Source: Enterococcus_D entomosocium
GTDB lineage: Bacteria; Bacillota; Bacilli; Lactobacillales; Enterococcaceae
Strand: one strand, 5' to 3'
DNA length: 64,000 nucleotides
Assembly: GCF_030441895.1 (NCBI RefSeq)
Contig: NZ_JARJAS010000006.1
Shown here: positions 17,549-24,908 of the stretch, piece by piece
Layout of the letters: every line of letters starts with the position of its first letter
Numbering within the stretch: position 1 is the first letter of the stretch
Program-made: the position numbers and the translations under genes
The notes under the pieces: model-generated
What the model was told of the DNA's origin: nothing
Seen by the model: only the letters and a program-made list of their open reading frames with translations
The model's database searches: none

Positions 17549-17581
17549 GCAAAAGCCGCATAGAAGCTTGTCCTATGCGGC
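17549..17581 (-). terminator. First leader terminator (attenuator) of the trpX operon
   Basis: A perfect 9-bp stem, GCCGCATAG with CTATGCGGC, followed by TTTTGCTT. The U-tract is modest. The GCATAG of its 5' arm can also pair with CTATGC at 17599-17604 in segment C, forming an antiterminator. Confidence 0.75.
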
Positions 17582-17599
17582 GATAAATTCAACTACCAG

Positions 17600-17668
17600 C
17601 ATAGATACAGCACTTTAGAAGGTTCTCTAAAAAGTTGTATCTATGGAATGAGGTCCCATCAATACAAC
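17600..17668 (-). promoter_or_regulatory. Mutually exclusive attenuator segments A, B and C of the trpX leader
   Basis: Segment A (17657-17668, GTTGTATTGATG) pairs with B (17634-17645, CATAGATACAAC) at 11 of 12 positions. B pairs perfectly over ten bases with C (17600-17609, TGTATCTATG). A overlaps the leader-peptide stop codon by one base. The order and partial sequence match the aro leader. Confidence 0.8.
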
Positions 17669-17721
17669 TATCTACGCCAGTTTTGCCATGATTTCACTTG
17701 CAATGGAATAAATAGTTTCAT
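17668..17721 (-). CDS. Trp-codon leader peptide of the trpX operon
   Basis: A 17-codon ORF, MKLFIPLQVKSWQNWRR, with the strong ribosome binding site AAGGAGG seven bases before the ATG. Two Trp codons fall at positions 12 and 15, three codons before the stop. Trp is the rarest residue, so two in 17 at the end of a leader is a classic attenuation signature. It sits about 40 nt into the transcript from the promoter at 17766-17794. Shortage of charged tRNA-Trp would stall the ribosome just before segment A. Confidence 0.88.
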   Translation of the reverse strand: MKLFIPLQVKSWQNWRR

Positions 17722-17765
17722 GATTGTTCCTCCTTCTCAACTTGTTTTCTTTCTTGATTGAATTT

Positions 17766-17794
17766 AGTTTAGCCTATTGATAAAAAAACGTCAA
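17766..17794 (-). promoter_or_regulatory. Sigma-A promoter of the trpX operon
   Basis: TTGACG (17789-17794), 17-bp spacer, TAAACT (17766-17771) on the minus strand. The start point is near 17759. Confidence 0.85.
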
Positions 17795-17825
17795 CAATTT
17801 TCTGTCAAATTGTCAGATTTTTTTA

Positions 17826-18401
17826 TCAATCATTGGCAGAAGAACGAATCGTCCACATGGGTAAACGATTCAATTCTGGGATGAATTCCGTCGTTGGCTG
17901 CTCAAATGAATCAAAAGTAAAGCGATTTTTCTCGACTCCTTCTTCATAGAAGACAAAGGTCACTTTATCAGGATCAATGTCATATTCATTGGAGAAAAAT
18001 GCCACGTCATAGACGATCGGATAATAAAAAAATGTTCGATTCATTTCGTCTTCCTGTGCTTGGATCAGATCAAACACTTGATCCAGCTGTGGGCCATTTG
18101 GTTTACTGTACATCACAGAAATCGCTCTTGTTTCGCGAATCGTCTTATCAGCTGTCAAATATGGTAATGGCTGTACTTTTTCCGAAGGTAACTTGTCGAA
18201 AGCGATTCGATCCACTAAAGAGGCGTTGATGCGATTTTGAGAAAAAACGATCAAGCCTGCAAAAACCAGCGCGAAAAGAATGCCTCCGATCAGCGTGAAA
18301 ATCGTTTTTTTCTGATCACGGTATAGATCATCTAACAAAGCTTGCCAGCTTTCCACTGTTTTTTCTTTCGTGTAATGAACAAAGTTCCTAACTTGTTCCA
18401 T
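17826..18401 (-). CDS. Hypothetical single-pass membrane protein
   Basis: A 191-residue protein I do not recognise. Residues 1-33 are cytoplasmic and charged, 35-57 form one membrane helix, and the remaining 130 residues are predicted outside, rich in aromatic and acidic residues (RTFFYYPIVYDVAFFSNEYDID). No cysteines or catalytic motifs stand out. GGTGG precedes the ATG at 18401. It is transcribed away from the DUF1622 gene, and its 3' end lies just upstream of the trpX promoter. Confidence 0.75.
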   Translation of the reverse strand: MEQVRNFVHYTKEKTVESWQALLDDLYRDQKKTIFTLIGGILFALVFAGLIVFSQNRINASLVDRIAFDKLPSEKVQPLPYLTADKTIRETRAISVMYSKPNGPQLDQVFDLIQAQEDEMNRTFFYYPIVYDVAFFSNEYDIDPDKVTFVFYEEGVEKNRFTFDSFEQPTTEFIPELNRLPMWTIRSSAND

Positions 18402-18527
18402 AATTTGCCCACCTTTTTTAAAAATCCTACTATTAATTCATACTATCAATTCCCTTCTAGAACGTCAAGAAACTTCACATTTCTTCGATAATTCGGTAAG
18501 ATAAAAGAAAACGGTAAAGGAGTCATT

Positions 18528-18926
18528 ATGCATAATCTAGCTAGTTCTTTGATGACTGGAGCCAACCCAATCTTCGATTTCATTGTTGTCTGTTTAAACT
18601 TTCTCTCCATTTTCGTCATCGTTTGGGGTGTATTGATCGCAGGCATTGATTTCGTGCGCTACGAATTAACAGAAAAGGACCGTTTGGTGGCAGCCAGAGA
18701 GAATAATTTTATCCGCAATTATTTAGGGAGTTATGTCTTATTAGGTCTTGAGATCTTGATTGCAGCAGATATTATTGAGACGATCATCCACCCTACTTTC
18801 GAAGACATCGTACGTCTAGCTGCAGTCGTTATTATTCGAACAGTCATCTCTTATTTCTTGAACAAAGAAATTGAGCGTGCACTGCAAACCACCGATCACC
18901 AACCTAACAAGAAAAAGGAAAGCTAG
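18528..18926 (+). CDS. DUF1622 family membrane protein
   Basis: A 132-residue protein with three or four hydrophobic helices (about residues 15-40, 64-84 and 92-112) and a basic C-terminal tail. It has the family core: a long first helix, then R-ELTEKDRL--AREN-FIRNYLGSYVLLGLEILIAADIIETI--PT. The function of the family is unknown. AAAGGAG precedes the ATG. It stands alone, upstream of rqcH but with a separate promoter candidate in between. Confidence 0.88.
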   Translation: MHNLASSLMTGANPIFDFIVVCLNFLSIFVIVWGVLIAGIDFVRYELTEKDRLVAARENNFIRNYLGSYVLLGLEILIAADIIETIIHPTFEDIVRLAAVVIIRTVISYFLNKEIERALQTTDHQPNKKKES

Positions 18927-18955
18927 CTGCCATGGCTTTTCTTTGGATTCTTCGG

Positions 18956-18961
18956 TATAAT
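18956..18961 (+). promoter_or_regulatory. -10 box of a candidate rqcH promoter
   Basis: A consensus TATAAT lies 74 bp before the rqcH start. No good -35 hexamer is visible at the right distance, so this is tentative. Confidence 0.45.
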
Positions 18962-19034
18962 AGATAGGAATATTTGACATTGGAAGGATCAATCCCTCAG
19001 TCAAACTATCCTTATAAGAAAAGAGGGAAACAAT

Positions 19035-20735
19035 ATGTCTTTTGATGGTGTTTTTACCCATTTAATGGTCAAAGAATTACAAAATCAATTAACCAGTGGA
19101 CGTGTGAACAAAATTCATCAACCTTATGAAAATGAGGTCGTATTTGTGATCCGTGCCCAAGGGAAAAATCATAAACTTTTGCTATCCGCACATCCCACCT
19201 ATGCTCGTGTGCAATGCACAACGATCGCCTATAGCAATCCAGAAACCCCACCGAATTTCTTGATGATGCTGCGGAAATATTTAGAAGGGGCGATCTTAGA
19301 ATCAATCGAACAAATCGACAATGACCGTGTGATCCATTTTCATTTTACTCGACGAGATGAACTAGGTGATTTACAATCCCTCGTCTTGATTGTCGAATTG
19401 ATGGGCCGTCACAGCACGATTTTATTAATGAATAAGACGAGCGGAAAAATTGTCGATACAATCAAACACATTGGTCATTCACAAAATACGTATCGTACTT
19501 TATTACCGGGTGCTACTTATATTGCACCACCAAAGCAAACAACACTTAATCCTTTTACAGCCTCTCGCACCAAAATTTTTGAAGAATTATCGACCATCGA
19601 TCCCTTGACGGCAAAAGAACTTCAACAACGATTCCAAGGCTTAGGCCGCGATACAGCAGAAGAATTAATCGCTCGAATCAATGCCAATCCCAATGAAAAA
19701 CTGCGTCAGTGGGAAGCTTTCTTTACAGAGCTTACCCAGGAGCTAGCGCCAAGTTATCTTCAGTCAGAGAAAAAGGAATATTTCACACCAATTCCCTATC
19801 CATCATTGATCGATGCGACCACCACTGTCACCCATTATCAGAGTCTGAGCGAGCTTTTAGATGCGTTTTATCACGACAAGGCGGAAAGAGATCGGGTCAA
19901 ACAACAAGGTGGCGAATTACTAAAGAAGGTTGAGAATGAACTGAAACGCAACCAATTGAAGTTAAAGAAACGGCAACAAACGTTAATCGATTCAGAAAAC
20001 GCCGAAGAATTCCGTCAAAAAGGTGAGCTTTTGACGACCTTTATGAATCAAGTCCCCCGAGGTGTTGCTTCAGTTGATTTGGAAAATTACTATGATGAGA
20101 ATCGGCTTTTGACGATCAAATTAGATCCCGCTCTTTCTCCCAATCAAAATGCTCAGAAATATTTTCAACGTTATCAGAAATTAAAAAATGCAGTCAAACC
20201 GGTCCATCAGCAGATTGCCGAAACGAAAGAAGAAATCGCGTATCTCGAATCCGTGTTAGCTCAATTAGAAATCGCCTCTCCAATGGATCTGGCGGTTATT
20301 CGGGAAGAACTGATTGCACAAGGCTATGTCAAAAATCGGACGAAACAGCGTAAAAAAGCCGCTCCTTCGCAACCAGAACGATTTCTTTCTTCAGACGGAA
20401 CAGAAATTTTCGTTGGAAAAAACAATTTACAAAATGACCAACTGACTTTAAAAACAGCTCGTAAGAGTGATATCTGGCTGCATACCAAAAATATTCCTGG
20501 CTCTCATGTCATCATTCGTTCGGATGATCCTAGTGAGACAACCTTAATGGAAGCTGCAGAGCTTGCCGCATATTTCTCAAAATATCGTCAATCTGCCCAA
20601 GTACCGGTGGACTACGTGCAAGTCAAACATATTCGGAAACCGAATGGTGCCAAACCTGGATTCGTCATTTATGAGAATCAAAAAACGCTTTTTGTGACAC
20701 CTGATGAGGGAATTTTGAGATTAAAACAGTCCTAG
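19035..20735 (+). CDS. rqcH: Ribosome quality control protein RqcH (NFACT family; also called fibronectin-binding protein FbpA)
   Basis: Binds stalled 50S subunits carrying peptidyl-tRNA and adds C-terminal alanine tails that mark the nascent chain for degradation. The 566-residue protein has an NFACT-N domain, a coiled-coil middle region (about 285-420) and a C-terminal NFACT-R domain with the SDIWLHTKNIPGSHVII signature (about 478-494). The N-D-R motif falls at residues 96-98; D97 and R98 match the residues needed for tailing in Bacillus RqcH. Older annotations call it an adhesin. GAGGG precedes the ATG. Confidence 0.95.
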   Translation: MSFDGVFTHLMVKELQNQLTSGRVNKIHQPYENEVVFVIRAQGKNHKLLLSAHPTYARVQCTTIAYSNPETPPNFLMMLRKYLEGAILESIEQIDNDRVIHFHFTRRDELGDLQSLVLIVELMGRHSTILLMNKTSGKIVDTIKHIGHSQNTYRTLLPGATYIAPPKQTTLNPFTASRTKIFEELSTIDPLTAKELQQRFQGLGRDTAEELIARINANPNEKLRQWEAFFTELTQELAPSYLQSEKKEYFTPIPYPSLIDATTTVTHYQSLSELLDAFYHDKAERDRVKQQGGELLKKVENELKRNQLKLKKRQQTLIDSENAEEFRQKGELLTTFMNQVPRGVASVDLENYYDENRLLTIKLDPALSPNQNAQKYFQRYQKLKNAVKPVHQQIAETKEEIAYLESVLAQLEIASPMDLAVIREELIAQGYVKNRTKQRKKAAPSQPERFLSSDGTEIFVGKNNLQNDQLTLKTARKSDIWLHTKNIPGSHVIIRSDDPSETTLMEAAELAAYFSKYRQSAQVPVDYVQVKHIRKPNGAKPGFVIYENQKTLFVTPDEGILRLKQS

Positions 20736-20785
20736 CTGCTCCTCAGTCTATTCGGATCAAAAAAACATAGTGTAATCAATAAAAG

Positions 20786-20836
20786 AACCGACCACAAAAG
20801 CGCTGCGAAACTACACGCGCTTGTGATCGGTTTTTA
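20786..20836 (+). terminator. Terminator after rqcH
   Basis: AACCGA-CACAA-AGCGC pairs with GCGCTTGTG-TCGGTT, followed by TTTTTA. Confidence 0.8.
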
Positions 20837-20989
20837 TGCTTTTTCCTTCTATCTACTGCTCTTCCAGCGACAATTTTGCTTAGCTTGAAACACAAAAGGC
20901 AAGCCTTCTCAGAATTTAGCCATCGACGTATCTGCTAGATCCGATAGAATGGCATTCGAAAATCACCGTGAGAAAGTAGCTTCTGCTAG

Positions 20990-21481
20990 CTAATAAATAC
21001 CGCCATCCTCCATAGTGACTTTCTTCTCGAAATCAAAATGATACAGCTTTTCCCAGTGATTGATATTCAACGTTCCTTTGGTCAAATGGATTGCTAGAAA
21101 GCAACAGCCTTTATCATTCTCATTGTTGACTTCGTCGTACCAGACAAAGGCTTTGCGAATTTTGCTTCTTAATTCTGCATTTTTAGGGTCTAGCACCCAA
21201 CCTAAATTCTCCCCTTGACCGACCGCAGTAAACCATTCACCGCTAACGGCAATGGAAACTGCTGGGTTCTTTTTGATTTGCTTGATTTTATTGGATTGCT
21301 CGTGTGTCGACACGTAAAAAACGCCCTCTTCATAAAAAGCATCAACTTCTCGAACGACTGGTTGTATGTGTCCCTCTACAGTTTTGTCACAAGCTGTCGT
21401 CGCAAGGGCAATCACATTGTCTTTAAAATGTCCGAATTTTTCTTCAAGCAGCTTTATTCCTTCTTCATACTGGTGGGTCAT
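20990..21481 (-). CDS. Pyridoxamine 5'-phosphate oxidase-like (flavin-binding) protein
   Basis: A 163-residue PPOX-fold protein. The split-barrel pattern is visible: NVIALATT-----VEGHIQPVVREVDAFYEEGVFYVSTHEQSNKIKQIKKNPAVSIAVSG (in pieces), the usual flavin-site layout. Most such proteins bind FMN or F420 and reduce small molecules; the substrate is unknown. Its ATG shares one base with the stop of the AraC-type regulator upstream (TAATG), and AGGAGG lies inside the end of that gene. The pair is an operon, so the regulator may control it. Confidence 0.85.
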   Translation of the reverse strand: MTHQYEEGIKLLEEKFGHFKDNVIALATTACDKTVEGHIQPVVREVDAFYEEGVFYVSTHEQSNKIKQIKKNPAVSIAVSGEWFTAVGQGENLGWVLDPKNAELRSKIRKAFVWYDEVNNENDKGCCFLAIHLTKGTLNINHWEKLYHFDFEKKVTMEDGGIY

Positions 21482-22398
21482 TATTCTGTTCCTCCTTGCA
21501 TCTTAATTCTTTTTTTAAAAGGAATCCATAATTCGACATGAACCACATGATTTTCCCCTTTTTGATAAAGCTCAGGAAAAAAATTCTCAGCAATCCAGCC
21601 ATTTTTCTTGAGCCAAAAACGGGTATAACGCATCGCCTTTCCCATATTGATGATCAGTTGCTCTGAGACCGTATCAAAGCTGCAAACAATATACTCATGT
21701 TCTGGTAAAGTCCATTCAGTGCAGTTGAGAAATTGCGAACCATCAGATATTTGACCAACAAAATAACTTGAATAGCCTTCAGGCGCATCTCCCGGAAATG
21801 AAACACCGATCAGGCAATGATCGGTGCGAGGCTGATTGGCAGTCTTTTGATAAAAATCATGCCAAATATCATCAATCGGATCAATCCCTGTTCGTTGGCC
21901 CAGCATTTTTCCATACTTAAATGGATAGTAACCAACAACGCCACAAAAAACCAGCGGTTGCTGATTTCGCTTCTTCTGAATCTCCAAAACGACTCCTTCG
22001 CTGATCAATGGATTGCCTTCTTCTGTGACAATATACCCTAAAGATAGATCCGGCTTATCAAAATTTTGCAAGCCGATCGGCGCTTTTTGGTAAAGAGAAG
22101 GTGAAAGTCCATAAACGGTCTTAAAGGTTCTTGAAAATACTGCATGGCTACTAAAACCAACCTCAAAAGCGACCTCAATGACTCGACTTTTTCTGTCTTT
22201 TAATAAAACAGCGGCTCTGGCCAGACGACGCAGTTTTATATATTCCCTAACAGAAATTTTAACTAAGCGAGTAAATAAGCGTTGATAATAAAATACAGAA
22301 AGTGATGCGACTTGTGCTAACGTTTCGATCTCTAGCGACTCAGCAAGATTGTCTTCGATAAAATCAATGGATTTTTGGATTGCTTCCCATGCATGCAT
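21481..22398 (-). CDS. AraC family transcriptional regulator with C-terminal GyrI-like domain
   Basis: A 305-residue protein. Two helix-turn-helix motifs fill the N-terminal 105 residues (LAQVASLSVFYYQRLF and VIEVAFEVGFSSHAVFSRTFKTVYGLSPS-Y). A GyrI-like effector domain follows (about 125-295), with Y-IGVSF at its core and Trp/Tyr-rich loops expected to bind a hydrophobic ligand, as in Rob and SoxS-type sensors. It is cotranscribed with the PPOX-like gene. Target genes are unknown. Confidence 0.9.
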   Translation of the reverse strand: MHAWEAIQKSIDFIEDNLAESLEIETLAQVASLSVFYYQRLFTRLVKISVREYIKLRRLARAAVLLKDRKSRVIEVAFEVGFSSHAVFSRTFKTVYGLSPSLYQKAPIGLQNFDKPDLSLGYIVTEEGNPLISEGVVLEIQKKRNQQPLVFCGVVGYYPFKYGKMLGQRTGIDPIDDIWHDFYQKTANQPRTDHCLIGVSFPGDAPEGYSSYFVGQISDGSQFLNCTEWTLPEHEYIVCSFDTVSEQLIINMGKAMRYTRFWLKKNGWIAENFFPELYQKGENHVVHVELWIPFKKRIKMQGGTE

Positions 22399-22568
22399 AT
22401 GGATTTCCTTTCTTTCACTATAAAATACTCAGCCAAAAAAGCTTTACCGTGTCTGCTCTTTTTCTAAAAAAAACTATATTTGTATTTATTTTCACAATGC
22501 ATTAACTGCCGAGAATCAGCTTATTTAATATTTTAGCATAGCCTTCATGGTACTAGAATATAAAAATA

Positions 22569-22598
22569 AAAAAAGACGAAGAGTTTTCGTCTTTTTCT
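22569..22598. terminator. Terminator downstream of the carbonic anhydrase gene
   Basis: AAAAGACGAA, loop GAGT, TTCGTCTTTTT; U-rich on both strands, so it may work in both directions. Confidence 0.75.
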
Positions 22599-22634
22599 AG
22601 TCAATGACATTCTAAAAATTCTAACATCATTTTT

Positions 22635-22712
22635 ATAGATTACCCTTACGAAGTGGTTTCTATACTGACCATCAAATGAAGTCAGTGAGAAACACTACGT
22701 AAAAGGATCTAT
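22635..22712. repeat. Long imperfect inverted repeat
   Basis: The left arm (22635-22669) pairs with the right arm (22681-22712) over about 26 positions, with a few bulges: the inner ATACTGAC pairs with GTCAGTGA-, the middle GTTTC with GAAAC, and the outer TTACG with CGTAA and ATAGAT with ATCTAT. It starts 10 bp past the carbonic anhydrase stop codon. It lacks a U-run, so it is not a typical terminator. It could be an mRNA-stabilising hairpin or a relic of a small repeat element. Confidence 0.6.
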
Positions 22713-22721
22713 TTTTATAAA

Positions 22722-23411
22722 TTAATAGAAATAAATAGGCCGATCTTTGCGGTCTTGTAATGGGCGATTATTGTTTTCTAACACTTCTTCCCGGAATTCC
22801 AAAATGAAGCGGCGGCTCATCTCCCCGATCCAGTCAAAGACGAACCAATTGATTGGCCCTTTGGTTGGCGGTGTCGTCAACGAACCCACATAATGGAAAT
22901 GGTGGGTGCGTTCTGGTAAGAACATAGTCGGATCAAACCATTGCGTATGGTTTTCAAAGTCCCAGATGCTGTCGTCTTGCTGATTGCAGATCCAGTTGAG
23001 CTTATCCGTCAATTTGAATAAGATGCCCACAACCAAGTTTTCTCCGTCCTCATTCATATGGACGAGATGAAACTCTAATTCTTGCTGTTCATCATCGATA
23101 ATATGTTCAGACGGCATGTGGAAATGAATATCCGTCAAATAGTAGTTGATCCCTTTAAATGTGACATAACTTTCTTTGTTATATGGAACGAAGTGAATCG
23201 TATTTTTGAATTCTTTTTCCGTGAACCGCTCTCGTTTATAGTGAAAAGCCAAGTCCTGATCGATAGGTTCTTCGGTTTCATCGTGAACTAAAGCAATTGG
23301 GGATTGGTAAGGAAATTCGGCGCCTTGTGCATACCAATCGCACAAAGTGTGCCAATGTTCAGGTCCATTGTCTCCGGAATAACTCCAGGGAACATCCATA
23401 TTTCTTTTCAA
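22722..23411 (-). CDS. Alpha-class carbonic anhydrase, cytoplasmic form
   Basis: Interconverts CO2 and bicarbonate. The 229-residue protein carries the alpha-class hallmarks: YSGDNGPEHW near the N-terminus, QSPI (about 36-39), zinc ligands His106, His108 and His115 within HFHMPSEH and EFHLVH, and SLTTPP (about 190). Most bacterial alpha enzymes are secreted; this one has no signal peptide. The start is TTG at 23411: AGGAGG is seven bases upstream of it, while the next ATG (23399) is too far away. It lies 145 bp after pyrE but beyond a terminator. Confidence 0.93.
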   Translation of the reverse strand: MKRNMDVPWSYSGDNGPEHWHTLCDWYAQGAEFPYQSPIALVHDETEEPIDQDLAFHYKRERFTEKEFKNTIHFVPYNKESYVTFKGINYYLTDIHFHMPSEHIIDDEQQELEFHLVHMNEDGENLVVGILFKLTDKLNWICNQQDDSIWDFENHTQWFDPTMFLPERTHHFHYVGSLTTPPTKGPINWFVFDWIGEMSRRFILEFREEVLENNNRPLQDRKDRPIYFY

Positions 23412-23504
23412 AAAAACAGCCTCCTAATTCAAGTTGACAGCAAGGAATAGCCCTTCCTATCAAAAAAACTTTCTCCCAATGCTATCAGAAAATAGGTGAA
23501 AATA

Positions 23505-23542
23505 AAACGAATATGCTTGGTCATTCCCTCACATATCCGTTT
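23505..23542 (-). terminator. Terminator of the pyr operon
   Basis: AAACGGATATG pairs with CATATTCGTTT (11 bp), followed by TATTTT on the minus strand, just after pyrE. Confidence 0.7.
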
Positions 23543-23556
23543 CTTATTTCAATTCC

Positions 23557-24192
23557 TTATTCACTCAACCAAGCAGCAGGATCTTTTCGCCACTCTTGTA
23601 ACAGGGCAACATCAGACTCTTGAATAGCACCCGTTTCTAAAGCCGACTCGATCAACGCTGTATAGTTTGTCAAAGTCACATAGGATAGACCTGCTTGGTC
23701 AAAATTCTCTTGGACTTGAGGCAGCTCGTAAGTAAAGATCGCAGCGACGCCTAATACGTCGGCTCCTTCTCTTTTGGCTGCTTCACAAGCTTCTAAGACA
23801 CTGCCACCTGTTGACAATAAATCTTCAATGACGACCATTTTTTGATTTGGCTGAATACGACCTTCAATTTGATTGCCTTTGCCATGTTCTTTTGCTTTGC
23901 TGCGAATATAAACCATTGGCAAATCTAACAATTCAGCGACCCAAGCAGCATGGGGAATCCCGGCTGTTGCGGTCCCTGCAATCACTTCTGCTTCGGGATA
24001 AGTCGTTTTGATGACTGCAGCTAAGCCTTTCGCAATGGCGCGACGTACATGAGGATAACTCATAGTGATTCGATTGTCGCAGTAAATAGGGCTTTTGATG
24101 CCGCTTGCCCAAGTAAATGGTTCATTCGGTCGTAAAAAAATCGCCTCGATGTCTAAAAGATCTTTGGCAATTTGATTGGATTGTTCTTTCAT
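23557..24192 (-). CDS. pyrE: Orotate phosphoribosyltransferase
   Basis: Transfers phosphoribose from PRPP to orotate to make OMP. The 211-residue protein has SGIKSPIYCDNR (about 31-42), AGTATAGIPHAA (about 77-88) and the PRPP loop VVIEDLLSTGGS (about 120-131). Its ATG lies inside the end of pyrF (4-bp overlap). Last gene of the operon. Confidence 0.97.
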   Translation of the reverse strand: MKEQSNQIAKDLLDIEAIFLRPNEPFTWASGIKSPIYCDNRITMSYPHVRRAIAKGLAAVIKTTYPEAEVIAGTATAGIPHAAWVAELLDLPMVYIRSKAKEHGKGNQIEGRIQPNQKMVVIEDLLSTGGSVLEACEAAKREGADVLGVAAIFTYELPQVQENFDQAGLSYVTLTNYTALIESALETGAIQESDVALLQEWRKDPAAWLSE

Positions 24193-24908
24193 TGGCTAGC
24201 TTCCTTCCATTCTTGTTTTATTTGCAGATAACTTTCATACGGTGTCTTAGACTGGGTGATTGGACGTCCCACAACGATCATGGTAGCCCCCGCATTGCGA
24301 GCTTGTGCAGGTGTCATGATCCGTTTTTGATCGCCAACTTCACTGCCAGCTGGTCGGATACCAGGCGTCAAGCGTATGAAGGCATCGGTTGTTCTTTGCT
24401 TGATCTGCTTTGCTTCGTGTGCGGAGCAAACAACACCGTCTAATCCAGCTTTTTGGGCACAAGTGGCGTAATGGATAACACTTTCTTGCAGTGACGTCAT
24501 GATCTGCTGATCATGATGCATTTGTGCCTCACTAGTGGAGGTCAATTGGGTAACTGCAATCAAATCAGGGACTTTGTCTCCTGCGGGGGTTCCTTGTTGC
24601 AGACCTTTTTTAGCAGCAGTCATCATTTCGATCCCGCCGGCTGCATGAACATTCGTCAAAGCAACACCTAAAGAAGCTAAGCGCTCCATTGCTCGTCCAA
24701 CAGTATTAGGGATATCATGTAATTTTAAATCTAAAAAAATGTCATGGCCAAAGGATTTCAACCAAGTGACGATCGCTGGTCCTTCTTGGTAGAAAATCTC
24801 CATTCCAACTTTTACAAATAATTTTTCTCCCGCAGGAAATTGCGCTAAAAATGTTTCAATAGCCTGTTTGTTGGGGAAATCTAAGGCAATAATTGGTCGT
24901 TCACTCAT
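24189..24908 (-). CDS. pyrF: Orotidine 5'-phosphate decarboxylase
   Basis: Decarboxylates OMP to UMP. The 239-residue barrel has the catalytic D-K-D segment FLDLKLHDIPNTV (about 59-71), IRLTPGIRP and the phosphate-binding VVGRPIT near the C-terminus. The ATG at 24908 shares a base with the pyrD stop (TGATG); a GTG one codon earlier is less likely. Confidence 0.97.
   Translation of the reverse strand: MSERPIIALDFPNKQAIETFLAQFPAGEKLFVKVGMEIFYQEGPAIVTWLKSFGHDIFLDLKLHDIPNTVGRAMERLASLGVALTNVHAAGGIEMMTAAKKGLQQGTPAGDKVPDLIAVTQLTSTSEAQMHHDQQIMTSLQESVIHYATCAQKAGLDGVVCSAHEAKQIKQRTTDAFIRLTPGIRPAGSEVGDQKRIMTPAQARNAGATMIVVGRPITQSKTPYESYLQIKQEWKEASQ

Larger units (their letters stand above)
22399..22721. 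other. Intergenic region: regulator upstream region, terminator and a long hairpin
   Basis: 323 bp without a gene. The right part holds a large imperfect inverted repeat (22635-22712), the middle a terminator (22569-22598), and the left part is AT-rich upstream DNA of the AraC-type gene with no convincing full promoter. I see no short ORF with a good ribosome binding site. Confidence 0.6.

Noticed and set aside
17549..17721. T-box or other tRNA-binding riboswitch upstream of trpX
   Set aside because: The conserved T-box sequence (seen at alaS) is absent, and there is no large stem I. The short peptide with Trp codons explains the region better.
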